Below, piece by piece: positions 25,144-32,627 of a DNA stretch of 64,000 nucleotides. The position numbers and the translations under genes were made by a program. The stretch covers positions 310,001 to 374,000 of the forward strand of contig NZ_KQ948740.1 in assembly GCF_001514195.1 (NCBI RefSeq), in the 5' to 3' direction. The stretch is from Streptomyces griseorubiginosus (GTDB lineage: Bacteria > Actinomycetota > Actinomycetes > Streptomycetales > Streptomycetaceae). The notes beneath the pieces were generated by a model. The model was not told the DNA's origin. It saw only the letters and a list, made by a program, of their open reading frames with translations, and ran no database searches. How positions within the stretch are numbered: the stretch's first letter is position 1; every line of letters begins with the position of its first letter.

Positions 25144-25557
25144 TCACACGCCTCCGAACAGCGCGCTGAGCCCTCTCTCGACGGCCTCGTCGAGGTCCTC
25201 CTGACCGGCGCCGACCACCGTGTAGGTGCGCAGCAGGAAGCTGCGCAGGGTGGGTGTGTCGAACTGGAGGAGGGCGAGGCCGTACGGCGAGTGGAACTCC
25301 ACGACCGTGGTGCCACTGCCGCACGGCCACAGGTGCACGTCCCCGGCGCCGACCGGCCCGGCCAGCCCCTCCTCCAGCAGGACCCGGGCGAAGGTCCAGG
25401 TCACCCTGTGCCCGTCCAGGGAGACCTCGGCCGGGAAGTCCACGCACACGGCCAGCGGATCGGCGGAGCTGTAGCGCAGGGTCGCGGGGACGGGCAGTTC
25501 CTGGTTCTCCGCGGTGATCAGTCGGGCGCGGGCGGGCTGCTCGATCGTCGTGTCCAT
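25144..25557 (-). CDS. SsgA-like protein (SALP) for septation or sporulation
   Basis: The 137-residue protein matches the actinomycete SALP family that places and remodels cell wall at septa and spore walls: 'LPVPATLRYSSADPLAVCVD', 'VTWTFARVLLEEGL', 'GDVHLWPCG' and 'LRSFLLRTYTVVGAG'. All these are family hallmarks in normal order and length. GGAG 8 bases before the ATG at 25557. Which of the SsgA-G types it corresponds to cannot be told from this sequence alone. The upstream gap carries a perfect Crp-type dyad about 100 bases from the start. It is convergent with the baeRF gene. Confidence 0.92.
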   Translation of the reverse strand: MDTTIEQPARARLITAENQELPVPATLRYSSADPLAVCVDFPAEVSLDGHRVTWTFARVLLEEGLAGPVGAGDVHLWPCGSGTTVVEFHSPYGLALLQFDTPTLRSFLLRTYTVVGAGQEDLDEAVERGLSALFGGV

Positions 25558-25658
25558 GGTCGGTCTCCACTGCCGGTGAGAGGTCGGCCCGGTTGTGCCG
25601 ATGTGTTGTTACGACCTCGCAGGCGCCGTTTCATTACGGCTGAGCGGGAGTGAATTTG

Positions 25659-25674
25659 TGTGACCTGCATCACA
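25659..25674. promoter_or_regulatory. Perfect Crp-type binding site
   Basis: TGTGA-N6-TCACA with central CCTGCA, the exact consensus of Crp/Vfr-type regulators, in a relatively AT-rich stretch. It lies 102 bases upstream of the SsgA-like start and 357 bases upstream of the PAS/PP2C gene. Streptomyces Crp controls germination and development and recognises a GTG...CAC core. The 473-base gap (25558-26030) otherwise shows only a second palindrome at 25903. Confidence 0.65.
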
Positions 25675-25902
25675 TCGCACGGGGCGAGCGTCGCCACGCC
25701 CGCCCTCCGGACACTCAGGAACCGCCCCCTGGCACGGCTCGATCCACCTGTGCCAAACTCCTTAGAACACAGGACCGTCGAACACACAAATGAACACCGG
25801 GCCGACCACCCCCACGACCCGTCAAGTCACGTACGCCCTCTACGACTTGAGACCCTGACCGGCGTAGACAAGACGCCCTGTACGACCGCTCCGCGAAGAC
25901 TG

Positions 25903-25914
25903 TGGCATATGCCA
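25903..25914. promoter_or_regulatory. Perfect 12-bp palindrome upstream of the PP2C gene
   Basis: TGGCATATGCCA lies 117 bases before the phosphatase start. The inner GCATATGC recurs at 29056-29063 in the promoter region on the other side of the NsdA-like gene. It may be the site of a shared regulator or, because of its central ATAT, part of a promoter. Confidence 0.4.
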
Positions 25915-26030
25915 GAAGCACCACCGTATCGTGTGCCGCCAAATCCCTTACAGCGCGTCGCAGCCTGTGCAACAGTCGTAACGGTCCCTCCGTCCCCCCT
26001 TGGTCGAACCGTCCCGCATCGGAGCGCGTC

Positions 26031-27452
26031 ATGCCGTCCCATCTCTCCGCGGACCGCCCAGCCGCCCAGCCACCCGGAAGCGGCTCGGTCGACGCGCTCA
26101 TATCGCAGGCGCGGCGGCTCAAGGGCGACGTGGACGCCGTCCGACGGGACGCGCCGAGCGACGGTACGGACCCCCAGGACCGCTGGCAGCGCGCACTGTG
26201 CGACCTCGCACTGCACCAACTCAGCGATCTGGACGCTCATTTGGCACAACTCAGGGACGGCCCGCCCCCGGCGCCCGGCGCGGAGTCCGCCGCAGGAGCC
26301 GCGCCGCCCGCTCCCCGGCGCGGCTCGCTGCTCAGCCGGGTCGGCAGCGCGGAGTGGAACTTCCTGACCGACGAGGTGAGTTGGTCAGGGGAGCTCTACC
26401 GGATCCTGGGCCGCGATCCCGCCGCTCCCCCGCTCACCCTCGACGAACTCCCCTCCCTGGTGCTCGACGAGGACCGGCCGCGACTGACGGCCATGGTCAC
26501 CGACTGCCTCGTCGACGCCCAGCGCATCGACGGCGAGTTCCGTGTCGTGCGCCCGGACGGCGAGATCCGTGCCGTCCACATGATGGGTGAGCCCGTCCTC
26601 GCCGCCGACGGCAGCACCGCCTCGATGTGGGCCGTGCTGCGCGACGTCAGCGCACTGCGGCGGACCGAGCGGGCGGTGAGCGAGACCCGCGACTCGTTAC
26701 AACGCCACCGGCAGCGCGCGCAGAACGAGCACCGGCTCGCGGTCGAGCTCCAGGAGGCCGTACTGCCGCCGTGGCGTGGCTCCCTGCGACTCCCGCACCA
26801 AGGCCCCGAGACCCTCGACCTCGCCGCCCACTACCTGCCGTCGTCGACCGGCACCCTGATCGGCGGCGACTGGTACGACGCGCTCGAACTGGCCGACGGG
26901 CAGACGCTGTTGAGCGTCGGCGACCTCACCGGCCACGGAGTCTCCGTGGCCTCGGGCATGGCGACCCTCCTCGGTGCCGTCCGCGGCATGGCGATGGCCG
27001 GCACCGAGCCCGGCCGACTGATGTCCCTGCTCAACCAGTTGCTCGACGCGACCGTCCAGCCGGCCCTCGGCAGCGCGGTCTGCTGCCGCTACCGACCCCA
27101 GACCCGCACCCTGGTCTGGGCGCAGGCCGGGCACCCCGCCCCGCTGTTGTTCCGGGGCGGGACGGGGCGCCGGCTGCACTCCCCCGACGGCGTCCTCCTC
27201 GGCGCGACCTCCGGAGCCGTCTACGCGCAGGCCGAGGAAACCCTCGAGCCGGGCGACCTGCTCCTGCTGCACACGGACGGACTGGTGCCCGGGCGCGACA
27301 GCACGGCTGCCGTGAACCGCCTCCTCGGCCTGGCCCCGCGGTTCGGCGGGGCGCGCACCGCGCAGGACTGTGTGCGGATGGTCATGGAGGAGTTCGGTGA
27401 GGCCGAGCGCGAGGACGACGCCTGCGTCCTCATCGCCAAGGTGACTTCATAA
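26031..27452 (+). CDS. PAS-containing PP2C/SpoIIE-type serine phosphatase
   Basis: The 473-residue protein has a helical N-terminal region, a PAS domain (about residues 105-215: 'AEWNFLTDEVSWSGELYRIL' to 'GEIRAVHMMGEPV'), a coiled helix (S/QRHRQRAQNEHRLAVELQ) and a PPM/SpoIIE phosphatase domain with 'GGDWYDALEL', 'VGDLTGHGVSVASGMATLL', 'GDLLLLHTDGLVPGR' and the final 'EDDACVLIAKV'. These supply the metal-binding aspartates. Proteins of this build dephosphorylate anti-anti-sigma factors in partner-switching systems. GGAG precedes the ATG at 26031; upstream in-frame codons are shadow. It runs tail-to-tail with the NsdA-like gene, leaving 5 bases between stops. Confidence 0.9.
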   Translation: MPSHLSADRPAAQPPGSGSVDALISQARRLKGDVDAVRRDAPSDGTDPQDRWQRALCDLALHQLSDLDAHLAQLRDGPPPAPGAESAAGAAPPAPRRGSLLSRVGSAEWNFLTDEVSWSGELYRILGRDPAAPPLTLDELPSLVLDEDRPRLTAMVTDCLVDAQRIDGEFRVVRPDGEIRAVHMMGEPVLAADGSTASMWAVLRDVSALRRTERAVSETRDSLQRHRQRAQNEHRLAVELQEAVLPPWRGSLRLPHQGPETLDLAAHYLPSSTGTLIGGDWYDALELADGQTLLSVGDLTGHGVSVASGMATLLGAVRGMAMAGTEPGRLMSLLNQLLDATVQPALGSAVCCRYRPQTRTLVWAQAGHPAPLLFRGGTGRRLHSPDGVLLGATSGAVYAQAEETLEPGDLLLLHTDGLVPGRDSTAAVNRLLGLAPRFGGARTAQDCVRMVMEEFGEAEREDDACVLIAKVTS

Positions 27453-27457
27453 CAAGC

Positions 27458-28951
27458 TCACGCCCGTCGGCTGTTGCCACCCCTTCCCTTGGGCTTGGGC
27501 AGTGCCAGCCTGATCTCCTCACGCAGCTCGTCGATCTTCGGATAGCTGGAGTACTCGGCGGTGAGCCGGTACATCTGGCGCAGCCGGTCCCAGGTGCGGC
27601 CCGAGGAGTTGGAGCCCATCGCCATCAGGGCCAACCGCGCGTACCGGTCCGCCTGTTCGGGGTCGTCCGCGATGAAGCAGGCGGACGCCATCGACAGATG
27701 GTCGAAGATCTTCGACCGCTCCCGGCCGTCGTTGCGCAGGGACAGGGCCTTCTCCGCGTAGTGCTGCGCGTGGACGGCCGCGCCCGGCTCGAACTCCGCC
27801 AGCGTGCGGTAGGCCAGCGCCTGCATGCCGTACAGGTCCTCGTCCTTGAAGGTCTGCATCCAGCTAGGGGGCGACACGTCACCGCGGTCGGAGACGAAGA
27901 GGTCCTCCGCCTGGCCGAGGGTGCGGCGCATGGCCTGGCCCTTGCCCATGGACGCCTGCGCCCACGCCTCGATGGTGTGGAACATGGCCCTGGTCCGCGG
28001 CAGGACCTGCTCGCCCGATCCGCTCTGGGCCAGCTTCATCAGGTCGAGCGCGTCGTCCGGCCGGCCCAGGTGCACCATCTGGCGGGCCGCGCGGGAGAGC
28101 GCCTCGCCGGCGCGGGGCCGGTCTCCGCCCTCTCGTGCCGCGTGCGCGGCGATGACGAAGTACTTCTGGGCCGTGGGTTCGAGGCCGACGTCGTGGGACA
28201 TCCAGCCCGCGAGGACGGCCAGGTTGGCGGCGACGCCCCACAGGCGCCGCTGGAGATGGTCGGGGTGCCGGTAGGCGAGCATGCCGCCCACCTCGTTGAG
28301 CTGGCCCACGACCGCCTTGCGTTGCAGCCCGCCCCCGCGGGCCGCGTCCCAGGCCCGGAACACCTCGACCGAGCGCTCCAGTTCCTCGATCTCCTGCGAC
28401 CCGATGGGGGCGGCCTCGTAACGGTCGAACCCGGCGGGGTCGGCGTGCAGGGGGTCGTCGAACTGGGGGGCATCGGCGGTGAGGGCCGGATCGGTGTGCA
28501 GCCAGTCGTACATGGCACTGCTGAGTACGGATCCCGCGGTGAGCGCGGCACCCGCGCCCACCAAGCCGCGTCGGTTGAGCATGAGGTCCATTCCCGTGAA
28601 TTCGGTGAGGACCGCAGCGGTTCGGTCGGGCGCCCACGGCATGCCGTCGGGAGTTTCAGCGTTCCCGTCGCCCTGCCGTTTCCCCGTACGCCCGTGCCGG
28701 ACCAGACCGAGGTCCTCGATGGTCACGACACGGCCGAGACGCTCGGTGAACAGGGCCGCCAGCACCCGCGGCACCGGATCGCGCGGGATCTCTCCCATGT
28801 CGATCCAACGCCGGACCCGGGAGGTGTCGGTCGAGAGCTGGGGGTGGCCCATGGCCGCCGCCTGCCGGTTGACCAGCCTCGCGAGTTCACCCTTGGACCA
28901 GCCGGCCAGGCCGAACAGGTCCGAGAGTCGGGTGTTGGGTTGTCCGCTCAC
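27458..28951 (-). CDS. NsdA/NsdB-type TPR regulator of development
   Basis: The 497-residue protein opens 'SGQPNTRLSDLFGLAGWSKG' and 'RLVNRQAAAMGHPQLSTDTS', followed by 'RVRRWIDMGEIPRDPVPRVL', a helix-turn-helix-like region, then a short Ala/Gly-rich segment and TPR-like helices to the end. From memory this is the signature of NsdA, a negative regulator of sporulation and antibiotic production in Streptomyces; length fits (about 500 residues). GTG at 28951 has GGGGG 8 bases upstream; the long upstream extension of the frame is rejected. Whether it is the NsdA orthologue or a paralogue is undecided, hence no symbol. Confidence 0.85.
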   Translation of the reverse strand: MSGQPNTRLSDLFGLAGWSKGELARLVNRQAAAMGHPQLSTDTSRVRRWIDMGEIPRDPVPRVLAALFTERLGRVVTIEDLGLVRHGRTGKRQGDGNAETPDGMPWAPDRTAAVLTEFTGMDLMLNRRGLVGAGAALTAGSVLSSAMYDWLHTDPALTADAPQFDDPLHADPAGFDRYEAAPIGSQEIEELERSVEVFRAWDAARGGGLQRKAVVGQLNEVGGMLAYRHPDHLQRRLWGVAANLAVLAGWMSHDVGLEPTAQKYFVIAAHAAREGGDRPRAGEALSRAARQMVHLGRPDDALDLMKLAQSGSGEQVLPRTRAMFHTIEAWAQASMGKGQAMRRTLGQAEDLFVSDRGDVSPPSWMQTFKDEDLYGMQALAYRTLAEFEPGAAVHAQHYAEKALSLRNDGRERSKIFDHLSMASACFIADDPEQADRYARLALMAMGSNSSGRTWDRLRQMYRLTAEYSSYPKIDELREEIRLALPKPKGRGGNSRRA

Positions 28952-29014
28952 GTCAAGCCCCCAGGTTCTCGGCTGAGTTGACAGTAGCCCCGTGTCAGTT
29001 GCTCCGGGACTATT

Positions 29015-29040
29015 CGCCAGGGTTCGCCAGGGTGCGCCAG
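29015..29040. repeat. Three CGCCAG direct repeats at 10-bp spacing
   Basis: CGCCAG occurs at 29015, 29025 and 29035, each followed by GGT or similar, i.e. on one helix face, in the 315-base gap between the NsdA-like and phosphotransferase genes. This could be an operator for a regulator that binds direct repeats. GCATATGC follows at 29056-29063. The rest of the gap shows nothing I can name. Confidence 0.5.
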
Positions 29041-29266
29041 ATGGTGTGCCACGCGGCATATGCGGTGAGGTAGGAATGCGCCACCCCGACCCGTACCGCA
29101 CAGGGACATTCCCCAGGGTGCACCCGGCGGTCCGGGTCGGGCAGCGCACCGCCTCCCCAGGCACCACGCACCCCAGATCCACGCACGACAGCTCCACGCA
29201 CCAGAGCTCCTCCAGCACCACCGCTTCTCCAGGCACAGCAGGCACACGAAGGGATCTGTCTCTCCC

Positions 29267-30406
29267 ATGTACGCAGCATCGTCCTCCGTGTCCGCCCCGC
29301 CCCGGTCGCCGCATCTCCGCCCGGCGGGTGGCGGCCCCTACCTCGACCCCGCGCGGCCGACGGCCCCCGTACCGGGTACGGGCAGGACACGGCGCGCTCC
29401 GGGGCTCGGCACCCAACCGCTCAGCGGGAGACTCGACTTGTCCGGCCCCCAGGGCGCCCAGCTGCGCACGGCGATCGCGTCGGTGCACCGGATCTGCCCG
29501 GAGTTCGCTCCGGTGCAGGTGCTGCGCCGCAGCGGGCGTTCCGTGCTCCTGGTCGGTACGACGGGACGCAGCACGGCCGTCGCCAAGTGTTTACTCGACC
29601 AGTCCCCGGTATGGGCCGAGCGGATCCGGCACGAGATAGCCGCTTACCGCTCGTTCGTCCGGCACCGGCCTCCGGTGCGCGTCCCCCGGCTGATCGCGGC
29701 GGACCCGGACAACTGCACCCTGGTCATCGAACGGATGCCCGGCCGGGTCGCGGCGCTGCACCGGCACCCGGCGGAGGCCCCGCCGCGCGCGGACATCAGG
29801 GCGGCCCTCGGCTCGGTGTGCCGGCTCAACGCCTGGCGGCCACCGGCGGGCACCTTCGACGCCCCGCTGGACTACGCGGCCCGTATCTCCCGCTACCACG
29901 AACTGGGACTGCTGACCGACCGGGACCTGGGCGACCTGCAGAAGCTGCTGCACGGCATCGCGCACTCGGCGGGCCGGCAGGGCATGGGCCAGTTCTGCCA
30001 CGGCGACGCCCTGCTCTCGAACATCCTGCTCTCACCGGCCGGTCCAGTGCTGGTGGACTGGGAGCACGCGGGCTGGTACCTGCCGGGCTACGACCTGGCG
30101 ACGCTGTGGTCGGTCCTCGGTGACGCCCCGGTGGCACGTCGTCAGATCAGCCAGATCGCCCAGTCGGCGGGCCCGGCCTCCCGGGACGCCTTCCTGGTGA
30201 ACCTGATGCTCGTCCTGACCCGGGAGATCCGGACCTACGAGACGGCCGTGCAGCGTTCGATGCTCGACACGACCCCGGCGGCACCGGCCGTGGCCCACCC
30301 CGGTGCTGCGCCGTCCGGCGAGGAACAGCGGCTGCTGCTGAGGCGGCTGCACGACGACTGCCAGTTGGCCCGTCGGGCCGTACGCGCGGCGGTCGGCACT
30401 CGCTGA
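29267..30406 (+). CDS. APH-fold phosphotransferase (kinase-like)
   Basis: The 379-residue protein has a proline-rich N-terminal 60 residues, then an aminoglycoside-phosphotransferase-like fold: 'TAVAKCLLDQ' with the ATP-binding lysine, 'CTLVIERMPGR' hinge, the catalytic 'FCHGDALLSNILL' (H-G-D-x4-N) and 'VLVDWEHAGWYLPGYDL' with the metal-binding aspartate. All catalytic residues are present at normal spacing, unlike the other family member at 9.6 kb. Substrate is unknown; similar genes sit beside NsdA-type regulators in other Streptomyces as I recall. ATG 29267 has only a weak AAGGGA 17 bases upstream, so a later start is possible. Confidence 0.8.
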   Translation: MYAASSSVSAPPRSPHLRPAGGGPYLDPARPTAPVPGTGRTRRAPGLGTQPLSGRLDLSGPQGAQLRTAIASVHRICPEFAPVQVLRRSGRSVLLVGTTGRSTAVAKCLLDQSPVWAERIRHEIAAYRSFVRHRPPVRVPRLIAADPDNCTLVIERMPGRVAALHRHPAEAPPRADIRAALGSVCRLNAWRPPAGTFDAPLDYAARISRYHELGLLTDRDLGDLQKLLHGIAHSAGRQGMGQFCHGDALLSNILLSPAGPVLVDWEHAGWYLPGYDLATLWSVLGDAPVARRQISQIAQSAGPASRDAFLVNLMLVLTREIRTYETAVQRSMLDTTPAAPAVAHPGAAPSGEEQRLLLRRLHDDCQLARRAVRAAVGTR

Positions 30407-30488
30407 CGGGGCGATGGCCCGCGGGGCGCCGGTGGAGCGGCGCCCCGCGGGCCTCTGCGTGTCCGGACGTCGGCGCGGCCCCGGCCAT

Positions 30489-30500
30489 TGGTGTACACCA
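30489..30500. promoter_or_regulatory. Perfect 12-bp palindrome upstream of the amidase gene
   Basis: TGGTGTACACCA lies in the 265-base gap between the phosphotransferase and amidase genes, 172 bases before the TTG start. GTGTAC-type palindromes are typical operators of GntR- or TetR-like proteins, but no regulator gene is adjacent. I saw no ydaO-type (c-di-AMP) riboswitch in this leader. Confidence 0.35.
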
Positions 30501-30671
30501 CTGACGCCCCGCAGGCCCGCGGGCCACCGCCGCGAAACTCCCGCGGACCCGGATTGACATGGGAAATCCCCTGCCCCTGGGCATGATTGACGGATCGTCG
30601 AGGAGCCGGTAGCACTGACGCACGCCCGGCCCCGCTCGGCTCATCGCGCTCGATCGCCCCAGGAGGACGCA

Positions 30672-32627
30672 TTGCGAGGATCCGCCACCACCCCCCACAG
30701 AGCCACCCGGAGAGTCTTCGGCACCCTGGCCGGCACCGCCCTGCTGCTGCCCCTGCTCGGCGCCGCCCCGGAGCAGCCCGCGGACTCCGCCGCCGGGCTC
30801 CAGCAGGCCTTCGCCGCGGCGGCCGCCGAGTACCACGTGCCGCAGAGCGTCCTGCTCGGCGTCTCCTATCTCCAGTCCCGCTGGGACGGTCACGCCGGGG
30901 CGCCCAGCGTGACCGGCGGCTACGGGCCGATGCACCTCACCGACGCCCGGTCCGCGCTCGCCTCCGCCCCGCACCACAGCGAGGGCACCGAGGACGCCCG
31001 TGGCGACAGCGCCCGCGCGGCCCTGCTCCCCGACCGGAAGGTGCCGCAGGCCGGCGAGATCCCGGCCCGGCTGGAGACACTGCCGAAGGCGGCCGAACTG
31101 TCCGGTCTGAGCGCCGAGGACCTGCGGACCGACCCCGCGGCGAACGTCGCGGGCGGTGCCGCGCTGCTGGCCGCGGCCCAGAAGGAGCTGGGCGAGCCGC
31201 TGAGCGAGGACCCCGCGGACTGGTACGGCGCGGTGGCCCGCTTCTCCGGCGCGGACGACAGCGGGACGGCCGCCGCGTACGCCGACGACGTCTACGACGT
31301 CCTGCGCACCGGCGAGGCGCGCACCACCGACGCCGGTCAGCGGATCGCCCTGGCCGCCCGCCCCGACCTGGTCCCGGACACCGCGCAGCTCGCCCGCGCG
31401 GGCCTCAGGAAGCCGAAGGCGGGCGCCACCGAGTGCCCGAGGACGGTGTCCTGCGAATGGATCCCGGCGCCCTACGAGCAGTTCGGCGACAACGACTACG
31501 GCAACCACGACCTCGGCGACCGTCCGGCCTCGCAGAGCATCAAGTACATCGTCATCCATGACACGGAGGGCGCCTGGGAAGGTGTCCTCAACCTGGTGCA
31601 GGACCCGACCTATGTGTCGTGGAACTACAGCCTGCGCTCGACCGACGGTCACATCGCCCAGCACGTGAAGGCGAAGGACGTCGCCTGGCACGCCGGCAAC
31701 TGGTACATCAACGCCAAGTCGATCGGTCTGGAGCACGAGGGCTTCCTGGCCAATCCTGACGCCTGGTACACCGAGGCGATGTACCGGTCCTCGGCCCGGC
31801 TGGTGAAGTACCTCTCCGCGAAGTACGGCATCCCGCTGGACCGGCAGCACATCCTCGGCCACGACACCGTGCCGGGGCCGACGACCGCGACGATCCCGGG
31901 CATGCACACCGACCCCGGCCCCTACTGGGACTGGCGGCACTACTTCGAGCTGCTGGGCCGGCCGATCCGGGCCACCGCGCCCCAGCAGGGCGGACTGGTC
32001 ACGATCCGGCCCGACTACGCCACCAACCAGCCGCAGTACACGGGCTGTGTCACCAGCGGCCGGCCCTGCGCGGCCCACGGTTCGAGCGAGGTGCGGCTCT
32101 ACTCTGCCCCCGACGAGAACTCCGCCCTCATCACGGACATCGGCCGGGGCGGCCGGCCCCCGACGACCGACGTCAACGACCTGTCGTCACGGGTGTCCAC
32201 CGGCCAGCAGTACGCGGTCGCCGGCCGGGACGGCGACTGGACGGCGATCTGGTACCTGGGCCAGAAGGCCTGGTTCAGGAACCCGGCCGGCAACCGGACC
32301 GCGGTGAACGCCGCCGGTCTCGTGATCACCCCGAAGAAGGGCCTCGACAGCGTCCCGGTGTACGGCCGCGCCTACCCCGAGGCCTCCGCGTACCCGGCGG
32401 GGGTGCCCGCGCAGGCGGTGTCGCCGCTGCCGTACAAGGTGCTCAAGGACCAGAGATACGTGGTCGGGGACAAGGTGCCCGGCGAGTACTACTACGCGGT
32501 CACCTTCGCGACGGACACGCACAAGGTCGTGGTCGGCAAGGATCTCTACTACGAGATCCAGTACGGCCACCGGGTGGCGTTCGTGCGGGCGGCGGACGTG
32601 GACGTGAAGCTCTCGCTCACGCGCTAG
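30672..32627 (+). CDS. Secreted N-acetylmuramoyl-L-alanine amidase (Amidase_2)
   Basis: The 651-residue cell-wall hydrolase starts with TTG; AGGAGG lies 6 bases upstream. A signal peptide (RATRRVFGTLAG, hydrophobic core, 'LLGAAPEQPA') leads to a lysozyme/transglycosylase-like region (about 40-210: 'YHVPQSVLLGVSYLQSRWDG') in which the expected catalytic glutamate position appears as glutamine. The Amidase_2 zinc domain spans about 285-420: 'IKYIVIHDTEG', 'DVAWHAGNWYINAKSIGLEH' and 'ILGHDTVPGP..DPGPYWDW', with zinc-binding histidines and the catalytic glutamate intact. The C-terminal 200 residues contain SH3-like segments ('DWTAIWYLGQKAWFRNPAG'). Its stop overlaps the stop of the convergent STAND gene through a shared CTAG. 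Confidence 0.93.
   Translation: MRGSATTPHRATRRVFGTLAGTALLLPLLGAAPEQPADSAAGLQQAFAAAAAEYHVPQSVLLGVSYLQSRWDGHAGAPSVTGGYGPMHLTDARSALASAPHHSEGTEDARGDSARAALLPDRKVPQAGEIPARLETLPKAAELSGLSAEDLRTDPAANVAGGAALLAAAQKELGEPLSEDPADWYGAVARFSGADDSGTAAAYADDVYDVLRTGEARTTDAGQRIALAARPDLVPDTAQLARAGLRKPKAGATECPRTVSCEWIPAPYEQFGDNDYGNHDLGDRPASQSIKYIVIHDTEGAWEGVLNLVQDPTYVSWNYSLRSTDGHIAQHVKAKDVAWHAGNWYINAKSIGLEHEGFLANPDAWYTEAMYRSSARLVKYLSAKYGIPLDRQHILGHDTVPGPTTATIPGMHTDPGPYWDWRHYFELLGRPIRATAPQQGGLVTIRPDYATNQPQYTGCVTSGRPCAAHGSSEVRLYSAPDENSALITDIGRGGRPPTTDVNDLSSRVSTGQQYAVAGRDGDWTAIWYLGQKAWFRNPAGNRTAVNAAGLVITPKKGLDSVPVYGRAYPEASAYPAGVPAQAVSPLPYKVLKDQRYVVGDKVPGEYYYAVTFATDTHKVVVGKDLYYEIQYGHRVAFVRAADVDVKLSLTR

Noticed and set aside
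30407..30671. c-di-AMP (ydaO) riboswitch before the amidase gene
   Set aside because: Expected for some Streptomyces wall hydrolases, but I could not find the conserved motif or stems.
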